Origin: an uncultured Eubacterium sp. | GTDB lineage: Bacteria > Bacillota > Clostridia > Lachnospirales > Lachnospiraceae | Assembly: GCA_910586225.1 (NCBI GenBank) | Contig: CAJUIL010000005.1 | Span: 92,494 to 156,493 of the forward strand | Direction of reading: 5' to 3' | Length of the DNA stretch: 64,000 nucleotides | In this document: positions 16,968 through 26,396 of the stretch, piece by piece | How the letters are laid out: each line of letters begins with the position of its first letter | Position numbering within the stretch: position 1 is the stretch's first letter | Translations under genes and position numbers: made by a program | Notes under the pieces: generated by a model | What the model was told of the DNA's origin: nothing | The model's database searches: none | What the model saw: only the letters and a program-made list of their open reading frames with translations

Positions 16968-18686
16968 ATGGCAAGGACGGTTGCGATCGGGGAACAAAAT
17001 TTTAGTACGATGCTTGCAAATAATTATTTTTATATTGATAAAACGGATTTTATTAAGGAATGGTGGGAAAACGGGGATACGGTCACTTTGATCACCCGAC
17101 CGCGCAGATTTGGAAAGACGCTTACGATGAATATGCTGGACTGCTTTTTTTCTCTCAGGTACAAAGATGCAGGCAAGCTGTTTGAAGGGCTGCATATCTG
17201 GGAGGAGGAGTCTTACCGGGGGATACAGGGAACGTATCCGGTTATTTTCCTGAGCTTTGCGGATATTAAAGGCAGCTGTTATGATACGGTGCGGGAAAAA
17301 ATCTGCCAGTCAATAGCAAATTTATATATGGACCATCATTTTCTATTAAAGAGCGGGTTTTTGGAGGATGCAGACGCGGAGTATTTTAAAAAAATTTCCG
17401 CAGATATGAACGACGCTGCGGCAGCACGTTCTTTGGGACAGCTTTCGCGTTTTTTATGCAGATTTTATGGAAAGAAAGTGATCCTTTTATTAGACGAATA
17501 CGATACGCCGATGCAGGAAGCGTATGTAAACGGATACTGGCAGGAGTTGGCTGAGTTTTTAAGAGGGCTGTTCCAATCGGCTTTTAAGACGAACCCATAT
17601 TTGGAGCGTGCGGTTATGACAGGAATCACGAGGGTCAGTAAGGAATCTATTTTTTCAGAGTTAAATAACCTTATGGTCGTTACAACTGCTTCGAGGCTGT
17701 ATGAAACCGCGTTTGGATTTACGCAGGACGAGGTGTTTCATGCGCTGGAGGAGTTCGGGCTGCAGGACAGGATGGAGGAAGTAAGGAGGTGGTATGATGG
17801 GTTTTGCTTTGGAGAGTGCGGCAGTATTTATAACCCTTGGTCTGTGATCAATTTTTTGAAATTCCAAAGGTTAAAGGCTTACTGGGCAAATACCAGCTCC
17901 AACAGCCTTGTCGGAAAGCTGATCCGGGAAGGCGATAAGGAGATTAAAACGGTTGTGGAGGATCTGCTAAAAGGGAAGGCATTTTGTGTAGCAGTCGACG
18001 AGCAGATGGTTTTTACGGATCTGGACAACAGCCGTAACGCGGTCTGGGGATTGCTCTTGGCCAGCGGTTATTTAAAGATTACCGGATATGAGGTTACAGA
18101 TCCGCAGCTTGGGGATGAAGGGCTGGCGTATTGGCTTGCTTTTACGAATCTGGAGATTGTCGTTATATTTAAAAAGCTGGTACAGGGCTTTTTTGCGCCG
18201 TGCAGCTCGGATTACAATGATTTTATCAAAGCGCTGCTGGCGGACGATCTAAAAAATATGAACGCATACATGAACCGGGTGGCGTTATCGGTTGTCAGCT
18301 TTTTTGATACAGGAAGCGGGCCATCGCAGAAAACAGAACCGGAACGTTTTTATCACGGCCTTGTACTGGGGATGATGATCGATCTGGGCGGCAGATATTC
18401 AATGACTTCAAACCGGGAAAGCGGCTTTGGAAGATACGATGTGTTATTGGAGCCGTTGAACGCTGCAGACGATGGAATTATTTTTGAGTTTAAAGTACGA
18501 AATGAAGAGGACGGGGAGGAGAGTTTAGATGATACAGCGGAGTCGGCACTGGCGCAGATACTTGAGAAAAAATACGCGGCTGTGCTGGCGGCAAAGTGCG
18601 GCAGAGAAAAGATCCGCATCTACGGGTTTGCCTTTCAGGGAAAGCAGGTGCTTATAAAAGGCGGCCCTATCCGTAATTATGAGTAG
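16968..18686 (+). CDS. AAA-ATPase-like / PD-(D/E)XK nuclease superfamily protein
   Basis: 572 aa from ATG 16968 with GAAGGGATGG upstream; the frame extends to 16806 but that part includes the CIRCE half-site and lacks a ribosome site. The N-terminal AAA-ATPase-like domain (PF09820-type) shows FSTMLANNYFYIDKT, the Walker A variant RPRRFGKTLTMNML, and the Walker B ILLLDEYDTPMQEA. The C-terminal region resembles the DUF1703/PD-(D/E)XK domain: GRYDVLLEP then IIFEFKV. The family is abundant and highly paralogous in gut Clostridia and Bacteroidetes; its function is unsettled, with mobile-element-like or defence roles suggested. Confidence 0.9.
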   Translation: MARTVAIGEQNFSTMLANNYFYIDKTDFIKEWWENGDTVTLITRPRRFGKTLTMNMLDCFFSLRYKDAGKLFEGLHIWEEESYRGIQGTYPVIFLSFADIKGSCYDTVREKICQSIANLYMDHHFLLKSGFLEDADAEYFKKISADMNDAAAARSLGQLSRFLCRFYGKKVILLLDEYDTPMQEAYVNGYWQELAEFLRGLFQSAFKTNPYLERAVMTGITRVSKESIFSELNNLMVVTTASRLYETAFGFTQDEVFHALEEFGLQDRMEEVRRWYDGFCFGECGSIYNPWSVINFLKFQRLKAYWANTSSNSLVGKLIREGDKEIKTVVEDLLKGKAFCVAVDEQMVFTDLDNSRNAVWGLLLASGYLKITGYEVTDPQLGDEGLAYWLAFTNLEIVVIFKKLVQGFFAPCSSDYNDFIKALLADDLKNMNAYMNRVALSVVSFFDTGSGPSQKTEPERFYHGLVLGMMIDLGGRYSMTSNRESGFGRYDVLLEPLNAADDGIIFEFKVRNEEDGEESLDDTAESALAQILEKKYAAVLAAKCGREKIRIYGFAFQGKQVLIKGGPIRNYE

Positions 18687-18691
18687 GCCAT

Positions 18692-18730
18692 ATGACAGGC
18701 GCAGACAGCCGCGCTGCCTGTGCCTGTCAT
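18692..18730. terminator. Inverted repeat between convergent genes
   Basis: ATGACAGGC and GCCTGTCAT pair perfectly, with additional inner pairing (CAG/CTG around CCGCG). It lies between the convergent AAA-ATPase and GH18 genes and could end both transcripts, but lacks a T-tract. Confidence 0.45.
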
Positions 18731-18738
18731 GTGTACAG

Positions 18739-19890
18739 CTATTGCTGCAGCGGATTTTGGCGAATCCAGAATGTATCGGCTAAAAGCAGCCAGTTTGCAC
18801 GAAACAGCCGCATGATCTGCCAATATCCGGCGCCGTGCAGGCTATATTCTTTGACAAGATTAAATTTTGCCTGCAGGCTCCTGACATCTTCAAACCATAC
18901 CTCATGCTCCACGCCGTCCTTGATATAATGGAAATAAGGCGACTGCGCCGTATCGTCAAACTGTATTACAGCTTGGTTCTGCGCTGCGATCTGCGCCGCC
19001 TGTACGTTGCCGATGGTGGTTGCCTTGGAAACACCTTGTTCAAAAGGCAGCGCCCAGTCGTAACCGTAATTAGGGATTCCAAGGCTGATCTTTTCTGCGG
19101 GAATCCGGGTAAGCGCATATTCCACGACCCGTCTGACTTCATTTAATGGTGCGACGGCCATTGGCGGGCCATACGTGTAACCCCACTCATACGTCATCAA
19201 AAACACGGAGTCTGCAGCTTCTCCAAGAAGTCCGTAGTCAACGCCTTCATAAAGCACGCCCTTTTGCTCGTCGGAAGTCTTTGGGGCAAGCGCAACGGAT
19301 ACCGGATAGCCGAGCGCATTGACGGCCTCCCGGACATTTGCGACAAACTGTGCATACGGTACACGATCCTCAGGCAGGATGTATTCAAAATCAATATCAA
19401 CCCCGCGATAGCCTTTTTGTTGTATAACGGTTAGCAGTTGGGCGATCAGCCGCTGCTGTACTTCCATGTTATTTGCTGCCTGACTGACGAGGTAGTTGTT
19501 AAATTTGCCGTCCTCGCCAAAAGGAGTGAGCGTAAGGATCGGCGCTGTATGGCTGGCGTTTGCCATTTCGATCATAAAGGTATCGTCGTTTTGCGGATAG
19601 ACGAGGCTGCCTTCTGGTGTAAATCCATAAGAAAATACATACAGATTGCTTAAATACGGGAGCGTCTGGCTTAGCACATCCGGCTTGATATACGTGTACG
19701 CGTAGCCGCCGGACGAGAGGGCGCGCTTTATTGGGGCGGTTTCTCCTTTGGTCAGTAAGAGAGCCTGACCGATGGCAAGCAGGTAGGGGGATTCCAGCTG
19801 GTTGTTGTAAATGATCGTGTCAGCAGAAATGCCTTGCTCGGCAGCGATCTTTTCAAGAGTGTCGTCGGGCTTTACGATATAGATTTCCAT
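18739..19890 (-). CDS. LysM-containing glycoside hydrolase family 18 protein, SleL/YaaH-like spore cortex N-acetylglucosaminidase
   Basis: 383 aa from ATG 19890; the longer frame from 20028 overlaps the divergent serpin start and is unlikely. One LysM domain fills residues 1 to about 50 (IYIVKPDDTLEKIAAEQGIS). The GH18 barrel follows, with the catalytic DxxDxE motif seen as GVDIDFEY near residue 165 and the late GAGYWQIMR strand of this subfamily. SleL-type enzymes hydrolyse cortex fragments during spore germination. The absence of a signal peptide is usual for spore-associated SleL. This gene is good evidence that the host sporulates. Confidence 0.88.
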   Translation of the reverse strand: MEIYIVKPDDTLEKIAAEQGISADTIIYNNQLESPYLLAIGQALLLTKGETAPIKRALSSGGYAYTYIKPDVLSQTLPYLSNLYVFSYGFTPEGSLVYPQNDDTFMIEMANASHTAPILTLTPFGEDGKFNNYLVSQAANNMEVQQRLIAQLLTVIQQKGYRGVDIDFEYILPEDRVPYAQFVANVREAVNALGYPVSVALAPKTSDEQKGVLYEGVDYGLLGEAADSVFLMTYEWGYTYGPPMAVAPLNEVRRVVEYALTRIPAEKISLGIPNYGYDWALPFEQGVSKATTIGNVQAAQIAAQNQAVIQFDDTAQSPYFHYIKDGVEHEVWFEDVRSLQAKFNLVKEYSLHGAGYWQIMRLFRANWLLLADTFWIRQNPLQQ

Positions 19891-20002
19891 AATAAAACCG
19901 TTTTTTATTAGTATATGCGTAAGGCTTGAAAAAATAAATGAAACTGTTATAATTTGTTTAACAGTAATCCGTGTATTTTTTATAACAGAGAGGAGTAGTT
20001 TT

Positions 20003-21241
20003 ATGATGAAAAGAAGGCTGTTTGTCAAGGCGCTCGCGCTTGCTTTAGTTTCTGCTTCCCTGTTCGGTTATGGGGCTTATCCGCTCGCTGCGGACGGCTG
20101 TCCCGTTACTGTCCAGGCAAAGGAGCAGCAGGCAGATGCCAAAGTATCGATGCAGTCGGTGCAGGCATTTGGCTATGAGCTGTTGGGACAGTATTTGAAA
20201 GAAAAAAATCCGGTCATGTCACCGGTATCGGCGTATGTAATGCTCGGAATGGCTGCGCAGGGCGCGAAGGGGACGACGAAAAAGGAGTTCCAAAAGGTAT
20301 TAGGATCCGATGTGCTGTCTGTGTCCAGAAGCCTTATGGAGATGCTGCCGCAGAAAAAGGACGGAATGCAGCTTACATTGGTCAATTCTGCGTGGATGGA
20401 CGACGAGTTTACGCCGAAGAAAAACTGGCTGGAAACAGCGCAAAAGCAGTTCGAGGCAGAGGTATTTGAGGAAAAGCTGGATACGAACGCTGCGAAAAAC
20501 AAGATCAATGCATGGGTCAGCGGCAATACAGGCGGCATGATCCCGAAGCTTTTGGAGAAAAAGCTGGAAAAGGAAGCGCGGCTTGCTTTGGTAAACGCGT
20601 TGTATTTTCAGGCGGACTGGCAGCAGCAGTTCCGCGGAGAGGCGACTTTTGAAGCGGATTTCAAGCTGGACGACGGCAAGACAGAAAAAGCGGATATGAT
20701 GAAAGCGGTGATCAACGAATGCGGCTATTTTAAGGATGGATCGTCAGAAGGGGTAGTTCTGCCTTATAAAGACAGCAAATTTGCTTTTGTAGCTGTGAAG
20801 CCGACTGGAGAGGAAAGTATCCGGGACTGGTATGCGTCTTATTCAGCGCAAAAGCTGGCGAAGCTGATCGATGGAAGAAAAACGCAGGATGTGGATCTGG
20901 CGCTTCCAAAGTTTGCGTCGCGCTGTCGGATGACCTTAAACGACAGCTTAAAGGAGCTGGGGCTGAAAAAGGCGTTTGACGAGAAGAAAGCGGATTTTAC
21001 GCTGCTTGGGAAATCAAAGCATGAAGAAAACCTGTACCTGAGCTTTGTGCTGCAGGAGGCTGTGATCAAGGTGGCGGAGGAAGGCACGGAGGCTGCGGCT
21101 GCAACGATTGGCGGAATTGCGGCGGCAACAGGATTGTTCCCAGACCGGCCGATTGTACGCTTTGACCGTTCGTTTTTGTATATGATCTTGGATACGGAAT
21201 CCGGCGCACCGCTATTTATGGGTGTTGTGGATCAGCCATAG
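20003..21241 (+). CDS. Secreted serpin (serine protease inhibitor)
   Basis: 412 aa with an N-terminal signal peptide (KRRLFVKALALALVSASLF), an AGAGGAG site and two ATGs. Serpin hallmarks: NPVMSPVSAYVMLGM, LVNALYFQADW, and the C-terminal signature FDRSFLYMILDTESGAPLFMG. The reactive-centre hinge EEGTEAAAAT near residue 359 has the small-residue pattern needed for loop insertion, so it should be inhibitory. Counting from the hinge puts alanine at P1 (IAAAT), which suggests elastase-like targets, as shown for siropins of a gut Eubacterium. Divergent from the SleL-like gene and followed by a strong terminator. Confidence 0.93.
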   Translation: MMKRRLFVKALALALVSASLFGYGAYPLAADGCPVTVQAKEQQADAKVSMQSVQAFGYELLGQYLKEKNPVMSPVSAYVMLGMAAQGAKGTTKKEFQKVLGSDVLSVSRSLMEMLPQKKDGMQLTLVNSAWMDDEFTPKKNWLETAQKQFEAEVFEEKLDTNAAKNKINAWVSGNTGGMIPKLLEKKLEKEARLALVNALYFQADWQQQFRGEATFEADFKLDDGKTEKADMMKAVINECGYFKDGSSEGVVLPYKDSKFAFVAVKPTGEESIRDWYASYSAQKLAKLIDGRKTQDVDLALPKFASRCRMTLNDSLKELGLKKAFDEKKADFTLLGKSKHEENLYLSFVLQEAVIKVAEEGTEAAAATIGGIAAATGLFPDRPIVRFDRSFLYMILDTESGAPLFMGVVDQP

Positions 21242-21280
21242 CGGGAGTGCAGTTATACAGAGCTGTGAGAGTATAGAAGT

Positions 21281-21322
21281 ATCCGGCGGCATTTTCTGGT
21301 GGAAAAGCCGCCGGATTTTTTA
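21281..21322 (+). terminator. Intrinsic terminator of the serpin gene
   Basis: ATCCGGCGGC and GCCGCCGGAT form a 10-bp GC-rich stem, extended by TTTTC/GGAAA pairing inside, followed by a T-run. It ends the serpin transcript just before the ferredoxin/ASKHA gene. Confidence 0.93.
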
Positions 21323-21329
21323 GAAGGGA

Positions 21330-22970
21330 ATGGTAAGTATCAAATATGAAATCCGGTATCTAACTAAAGAAAACGAAGAAAATGTAAAAATAATGACCGC
21401 GGAGCAGGGGGCAAATCTGCTGCATTTTCTGCGTGAGCATCATGTGGCTTTGGAAGCCTCCTGCAATGGGAAAGGGGTCTGCGGGAAATGCCGGGTCAGG
21501 ATCCGAAAGGGCAACGCGCCCGTGACAGAAGCAGACAGGCGCTTTTTTACGGAGCAGGAGCTTGCGGCAGGTATCCGTCTGGCGTGCGAAGTCCGTGTAC
21601 AGGATAATCTGACGGTCTGTGCTATAAACGAACGCATGGACATACAGGCAATCGGGCTTTTGCAAGGTGCGGGCAGCGTGGAAGCTTGCAGGAATGCAGA
21701 AGCAGCGTGCGGCTTTGGCGTACAGTCTGGGGAAAAGAGGTTTCAGCTTGCGGTTGACCTTGGAAGTACGACGCTTGCGGCCGTTTTGCTGGATGCGCAG
21801 GGGACTGTTTTGGCGCAGGCGTCAGCGGTAAATTCGCAGAGAGCGTACGGCACGGATGTGCTTTCGCGCATACAGGCATCGAAGGAAGGGCAGGGCAGGC
21901 AGCTGCAGGAATGTATCTGCAGGGATTTAGAGCAGCTGTTTGATACGCTTGTAAGCGGGCAGAAGGAAGCTGTTTTTATCAGCGAGATTGCGATTGCGGG
22001 CAATACGACGATGTTTCATCTGCTGCGCGGCTATTCGTGCGAAACGCTGGGGCAGGCGCCGTTTGAGCCGGTGAGCGTAGAGATGGAATGTCTGGATTAC
22101 CGGGAATTGTTTTCGGATGTGCCAGGCTGTAGTGACAGCAAGGTATATTTGCTGCCTGGCATTTCTGCGTTTATTGGGGCGGATATTACGGCGGGGCTGT
22201 ATAGCAGCGGTTTTTGGCAGACGGGAGCGGATGCGCCGGCATTTTTTATCGACCTTGGTACGAATGGAGAGCTTGCGTACGGCAGCAGGGAAGGATTTTT
22301 TACGGCTTCCACGGCGGCAGGTCCAGCGTTTGAGGGCGGGCGGTTAAGCTGCGGGGTGCCGGGGATACCAGGCGCGATCTGCGGGGTGTCGTTTTTGTAT
22401 CACAGAGTCCGTATCCAGACAATCGGGCAGAAAAAACCGTGTGGTATCTGTGGTACAGGCGCGATGGAAGCGACAGCGGCGCTGCTGCGCGAGGGGCTGC
22501 TGGATACAGACGGACTGTTGGCGCCGCAGCTGTTTGAAGCCGGGCTGCTGCTTGCACATAGAGAGGATGGCAGCGGGATCTGCCTGACCCAAGCGGATAT
22601 CCGGGAGATCCAGCTGGCAAAAGCAGCGATCCGAGCTGGGCTTTGGGTGCTGCAGCATCGATATGAGGAAGCTTACGGCAGCGCCGCAGATCAGAGCAGG
22701 CCGGGCAGGATTTTCCTGGCAGGCGGCTTTGGGTATTATCTAGCCGCGGATACGGCAGCTGCTATCGGGTTGTTTGCGCCGGAGTGGAAAGACCGGATCG
22801 TATTGTGCGGAAATACGAGCCTAAAGGGTGCGGCCGCATTTCTTACGGAGCCGTCTTGTGCAAAAGAGCTGGAGAGGATCCGAACGAAAAACCACAGCGT
22901 CCGGCTGGAGAGCGACGCGGCGTTTCAGGAACGGTTTGTACAAGAAATGCGGTTTCCAGATCAGGGCTAA
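21330..22970 (+). CDS. ASKHA-domain ferredoxin protein, RACo-like (DUF4445)
   Basis: 546 aa. The N-terminal [2Fe-2S] ferredoxin domain shows ASCNGKGVCGKCRV plus a later LAC cysteine (C-x5-C-x2-C...C). The rest is the actin-like ASKHA domain of DUF4445: AVDLGSTTLAAVLL, AIAGNTTMFHLL, FIDLGTNGELAYG and the late FLAGGFGYYL. RACo-type proteins use ATP and electrons to reactivate corrinoid proteins of methyltransferase systems. No corrinoid protein or methyltransferase gene is adjacent, so its partner is elsewhere. The ribosome site GAAGGGA is very close to ATG 21330; a second in-frame ATG at 21393 is possible but would trim the ferredoxin domain. Confidence 0.9.
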   Translation: MVSIKYEIRYLTKENEENVKIMTAEQGANLLHFLREHHVALEASCNGKGVCGKCRVRIRKGNAPVTEADRRFFTEQELAAGIRLACEVRVQDNLTVCAINERMDIQAIGLLQGAGSVEACRNAEAACGFGVQSGEKRFQLAVDLGSTTLAAVLLDAQGTVLAQASAVNSQRAYGTDVLSRIQASKEGQGRQLQECICRDLEQLFDTLVSGQKEAVFISEIAIAGNTTMFHLLRGYSCETLGQAPFEPVSVEMECLDYRELFSDVPGCSDSKVYLLPGISAFIGADITAGLYSSGFWQTGADAPAFFIDLGTNGELAYGSREGFFTASTAAGPAFEGGRLSCGVPGIPGAICGVSFLYHRVRIQTIGQKKPCGICGTGAMEATAALLREGLLDTDGLLAPQLFEAGLLLAHREDGSGICLTQADIREIQLAKAAIRAGLWVLQHRYEEAYGSAADQSRPGRIFLAGGFGYYLAADTAAAIGLFAPEWKDRIVLCGNTSLKGAAAFLTEPSCAKELERIRTKNHSVRLESDAAFQERFVQEMRFPDQG

Positions 22971-22980
22971 GGTTTTGATT

Positions 22981-23868
22981 TTATGATTTTATGATGGCCG
23001 CGCAGCGGTAAGCGCTTGGCGTTGTGCTGAACTTTTTTTTAAAGCTCCGGTTAAAATAAGACAGGTTTTCAAAGCCGACTTCCTGCGATATGGAAAGCAC
23101 ATTGGAATCTGAAGCAAGCAGAAGCCGCGCCGCCATCGTCAGACGGTAATCATTCAAATATTCAATAAACGTCATTCCCATCGCATTTTTAAAATATTTC
23201 ATAAAATGCGACTGGCTATAATCGCAAAAAGCCGCGATCTGTTCAATCGTGATCCGTTCTTGGTAATGATTTTCCACATATTTAAGAATGAGTTTCAGCT
23301 TTTCCAGGTCTTGGAGCGGTTTTTTTGCTGCGGACGCAATGCTCCAATCGGAAAACAGCTCGTAAAACAGCCGGAACAGGCAGCTTTTGATACAAAGCTG
23401 GTAAGCGCTCGGAAACGTCCTGCAGATGTCGTCTGCCTGGTCAAGACAGCTGGCGATGCTTGTGTACTTTTCATCCTGAGGTGTATAAATATTTTGCTGC
23501 ATTCTGTGTGAATGACGCAGCGGCGCAAAAAAGTCCTGCGTACAGCTGTCACTGCTTTTGGCCTCCAGCATCCGAAGGTCGAATAGGATATTTTCATATT
23601 CCAGACGGATATCCTGGTACTGCGAAATGCCGTGCAGCTGTCCGGGTGCGGCGAGAATAATGTCGCCTTTTGCTACCACTGTGGACGTTAAGTCGATCGA
23701 TACGACTCCGCTTCCTTTTTTGATGTAGATAATTTCCATTTCTTCATGCCAGTGCAGCGGCACGGATAAAAAATCCTGCGGGATGCAGCAAAGGTAAGTG
23801 TTGTATGGAAAAGAAGCGTCAAAGTGCGTTTTCTTTTCCTGATAGTTTTCATATTCCAGTAGATTCAT
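22981..23868 (-). CDS. AraC family transcriptional regulator with N-terminal cupin domain
   Basis: 295 aa from ATG 23868, chosen because AGGAG lies 11 nt upstream and because a promoter (TTGCAA/TACAAT, 18-bp spacer) overlaps the longer ATG 23955. The cupin-like sensor domain (about 10-120) has LHWHEEMEIIYIKKG. The C-terminal AraC domain has two HTH motifs (ITIEQIAAFCDYSQSHFMKYF and VLSISQEVGFENLSYFNRSFKK). AraC members with this layout usually respond to sugars. The divergent neighbour is glycogen phosphorylase, a plausible but unproven target. Confidence 0.9.
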   Translation of the reverse strand: MNLLEYENYQEKKTHFDASFPYNTYLCCIPQDFLSVPLHWHEEMEIIYIKKGSGVVSIDLTSTVVAKGDIILAAPGQLHGISQYQDIRLEYENILFDLRMLEAKSSDSCTQDFFAPLRHSHRMQQNIYTPQDEKYTSIASCLDQADDICRTFPSAYQLCIKSCLFRLFYELFSDWSIASAAKKPLQDLEKLKLILKYVENHYQERITIEQIAAFCDYSQSHFMKYFKNAMGMTFIEYLNDYRLTMAARLLLASDSNVLSISQEVGFENLSYFNRSFKKKFSTTPSAYRCAAIIKS

Positions 23869-23945
23869 TTGTGCGTGCGCTCCTGGTGCAAAATGAGTCG
23901 GCGTTATTTGGCAAGCTTTCGTGTTTGTAAGTATAAATTGATAGG

Positions 23946-23975
23946 ATTGTACCATATTACCATAGAATATTGCAA
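23946..23975 (-). promoter_or_regulatory. Predicted promoter of the AraC regulator gene
   Basis: On the minus strand TTGCAA (23975-23970) and TACAAT (23951-23946) are separated by 18 bp. The predicted transcript starts downstream of ATG 23955, which supports the shorter AraC start at 23868. Confidence 0.55.
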
Positions 23976-24064
23976 GAATAATTTTTAGGATCTGGCCTAT
24001 AATACTGCTATCAGTAAATTTGGAAAATAATGAAAGATAAAATAATACCGGGAGGGATCATATA

Positions 24065-26323
24065 ATGACAGCAAATGAATATGTAAAGTCACGCTTCGGC
24101 CGCTTTATGGACGAATGCACGAACGAGGAAATTTATACAGCGCTATTAGAGTATGTGAAGGAGCAGGCAAAAGAGAAGGAAAGCAGTCAGGGCAAAAAAA
24201 AGCTCTATTACATTTCTGCGGAATTTCTGATTGGAAAGCTTCTGTCAAACAATCTGATCAACCTCGGCCTTTATGATGAGGTAAAGCAGGAGTTGGAAAA
24301 GTGCGGCAAATCTATCGCAGAGATCGAAGAGATCGAGCTGGAGCCGTCTCTTGGCAACGGCGGTCTGGGAAGGCTGGCAGCGTGCTTTTTGGATTCCATC
24401 GCGACACTTGGTTTAAACGGAGATGGCGTAGGGCTGAATTATCATTTGGGGCTGTTCCGCCAAGTGTTTGAGAACAACCTGCAGATGGAAGAGCCGAACC
24501 CATGGATCACGCCGCAGTCCTGGCTGACCAAAACAGACAAGACGTATAAGATCCATTTTGGCGGATTTTCCGTACAGTCCAGAATGTACGATATTGATGT
24601 CGTAGGCTATGAAAACCGTACGACAAAGCTGCATTTATTTGATTTGGAATCGGTAGACGAGTCCTTGGTGCAGGACGGCATTTCTTTTGATAAGTCGCAG
24701 TATGCAAGAAACCTGACGCTGTTTTTATATCCAGATGATAGTGATGAAAGCGGCCGTCTGCTGCGTGTGTATCAGCAGTATTTTATGGTATCTAATGCGG
24801 CAAGGCTGATCTTGGATGAATGCGTCGCAAAAGGCTCGAATTTATATGATCTGGCGGATTATGCGGTGATCCAGATCAACGATACACATCCGACCATGGT
24901 GATCCCAGAGCTGATCCGTCTGTTAATGGAGCGCGGACTGACGATCGATGAAGCGATTGACGTGGTATCCAAAGCCTGTGCATATACGAACCATACGATC
25001 CTTGCCGAAGCGCTGGAAAAATGGCCGATGCATTTTATGCAGCAGGCAGTACCGCAGCTGGTTCCGATCTTTTATGAGCTGAACAACAGGGTAAACAAGA
25101 AATATAACGACCCATCGGTATCAGTCATCAACGGTGACAACTGCGTTTGTATGGCGCACATTGACATCCATTACGGCATCAGCGTCAATGGTGTGGCGGC
25201 GCTGCATACGGATATTTTAAAGGAAACCGAGCTGCATAATTTTTATCAGCTGTATCCGGAAAAGTTCAACAACAAGACAAACGGTATCACGTTCCGCCGC
25301 TGGCTGTTATACTGCAACCCGCAGTTATCTTCTTATATCGAAGAGCTCATCGGGCCGGGCTTTAAAAAGGACGCGATGGAATTAGAAAAGCTGGCTGATT
25401 TTGTAAACGACGATGCGGTGCTGGAAAAGCTGCTTTCCATCAAGGACGCAAGAAAAGCAGTACTGCGTGATTTCTTAAAGCATACGCAGGATATCGATAT
25501 CAACGCGGACTCTATTTTTGACATTCAGGTAAAACGTCTGCATGAATATAAGCGCCAGCAGATGAACGCGTTGTACGTCATCCATAAATATTTTGAGATC
25601 AAGGCAGGCAAAAAACCGGCCCGTCCGATTACCGTATTTTTCGGTGCTAAGGCAGCTCCGGCTTACATTATCGCAAAGGATATCATCCATCTGATCTTGT
25701 GTTTGGCGCAGCTGATCAACAACGACCCGGACGTAAGCCCGTATTTAAAGGTCGTAATGGTAGAAAACTACAACGTAACGCTGGCAGAAAAATTAATCCC
25801 TGCCTGTGATATTTCTGAGCAGATTTCGCTGGCTTCCAAGGAAGCGTCTGGCACGGGCAACATGAAGTTTATGCTAAACGGTGCGCTGACACTTGGTACG
25901 AAGGACGGCGCCAATGTGGAGATCGCGGAGCTGGTAGGCGAGGATAATATTTTTACATTCGGCGAATCCAGCCAGACGGTAATCGACCGTTACGCAAGAG
26001 CAGATTATGTATCCAGATCTTATTATGAGAACGACGAGGATATTAAAAAAGCGGTTGATTTTATCATCAGCGATGAAATGAAGGCGCTTGGCTGCGCAGA
26101 AAATCTGGAACGGCTTTACAACGAGCTGCTTAACAAGGATTGGTTTATGACGTTCCCGGATTTCAAGGATTATGTAGAAACGAAGGAAAAGGCGTTTGCG
26201 GCATTCGAGGACCGCAAAGCATGGGCAAAGATGATGCTCGTCAATATCAGCAAGGCAGGCTTCTTCTCCGCAGATCGTACGATCGCGCAGTATAATGAAG
26301 ATATCTGGAAGCTTGAAAAATAA
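24065..26323 (+). CDS. glgP: Glycogen/alpha-glucan phosphorylase
   Basis: 752 aa, shorter than the 800-840 of enteric enzymes but with a full set of motifs: YYISAEFLIGKLL, EIEPSLGNGGLGRLAACFLDS-type core, QINDTHPTMVIPELIRLL, and the PLP site EASGTGNMKFMLNG with Schiff-base lysine near residue 603. It removes glucose-1-phosphate from alpha-1,4-glucan ends in the cytosol. GGGAGGG precedes the ATG, TATAAT lies about 65 bp upstream, and a strong terminator follows, so the gene is monocistronic. No other glycogen genes are in the window. Confidence 0.96.
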   Translation: MTANEYVKSRFGRFMDECTNEEIYTALLEYVKEQAKEKESSQGKKKLYYISAEFLIGKLLSNNLINLGLYDEVKQELEKCGKSIAEIEEIELEPSLGNGGLGRLAACFLDSIATLGLNGDGVGLNYHLGLFRQVFENNLQMEEPNPWITPQSWLTKTDKTYKIHFGGFSVQSRMYDIDVVGYENRTTKLHLFDLESVDESLVQDGISFDKSQYARNLTLFLYPDDSDESGRLLRVYQQYFMVSNAARLILDECVAKGSNLYDLADYAVIQINDTHPTMVIPELIRLLMERGLTIDEAIDVVSKACAYTNHTILAEALEKWPMHFMQQAVPQLVPIFYELNNRVNKKYNDPSVSVINGDNCVCMAHIDIHYGISVNGVAALHTDILKETELHNFYQLYPEKFNNKTNGITFRRWLLYCNPQLSSYIEELIGPGFKKDAMELEKLADFVNDDAVLEKLLSIKDARKAVLRDFLKHTQDIDINADSIFDIQVKRLHEYKRQQMNALYVIHKYFEIKAGKKPARPITVFFGAKAAPAYIIAKDIIHLILCLAQLINNDPDVSPYLKVVMVENYNVTLAEKLIPACDISEQISLASKEASGTGNMKFMLNGALTLGTKDGANVEIAELVGEDNIFTFGESSQTVIDRYARADYVSRSYYENDEDIKKAVDFIISDEMKALGCAENLERLYNELLNKDWFMTFPDFKDYVETKEKAFAAFEDRKAWAKMMLVNISKAGFFSADRTIAQYNEDIWKLEK

Positions 26324-26339
26324 AGAAGCAAAAAGACTA

Positions 26340-26373
26340 CCAGCCGGACAGTGTGATGTCCGGCTGGTTTTTT
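26340..26373 (+). terminator. Intrinsic terminator of glgP
   Basis: CCAGCCGGACA and TGTCCGGCTGG form a perfect 11-bp stem around GTGTGA, followed by six Ts. Confidence 0.96.
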
Positions 26374-26396
26374 GGCGTTGTCCGCAGTTATTTGAC

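Noticed and set aside
19891..20028. N-terminal extension of the SleL-like protein
   Set aside because: It overlaps the divergent serpin start and would place a hydrophobic leader before LysM, unlike the family.
23033..23040. Eight-T run in the AraC gene as another phase-variable tract
   Set aside because: The gene is in frame, and the run encodes Lys-Lys-Lys in the conserved AraC HTH region; A/T runs of this length are unremarkable here.
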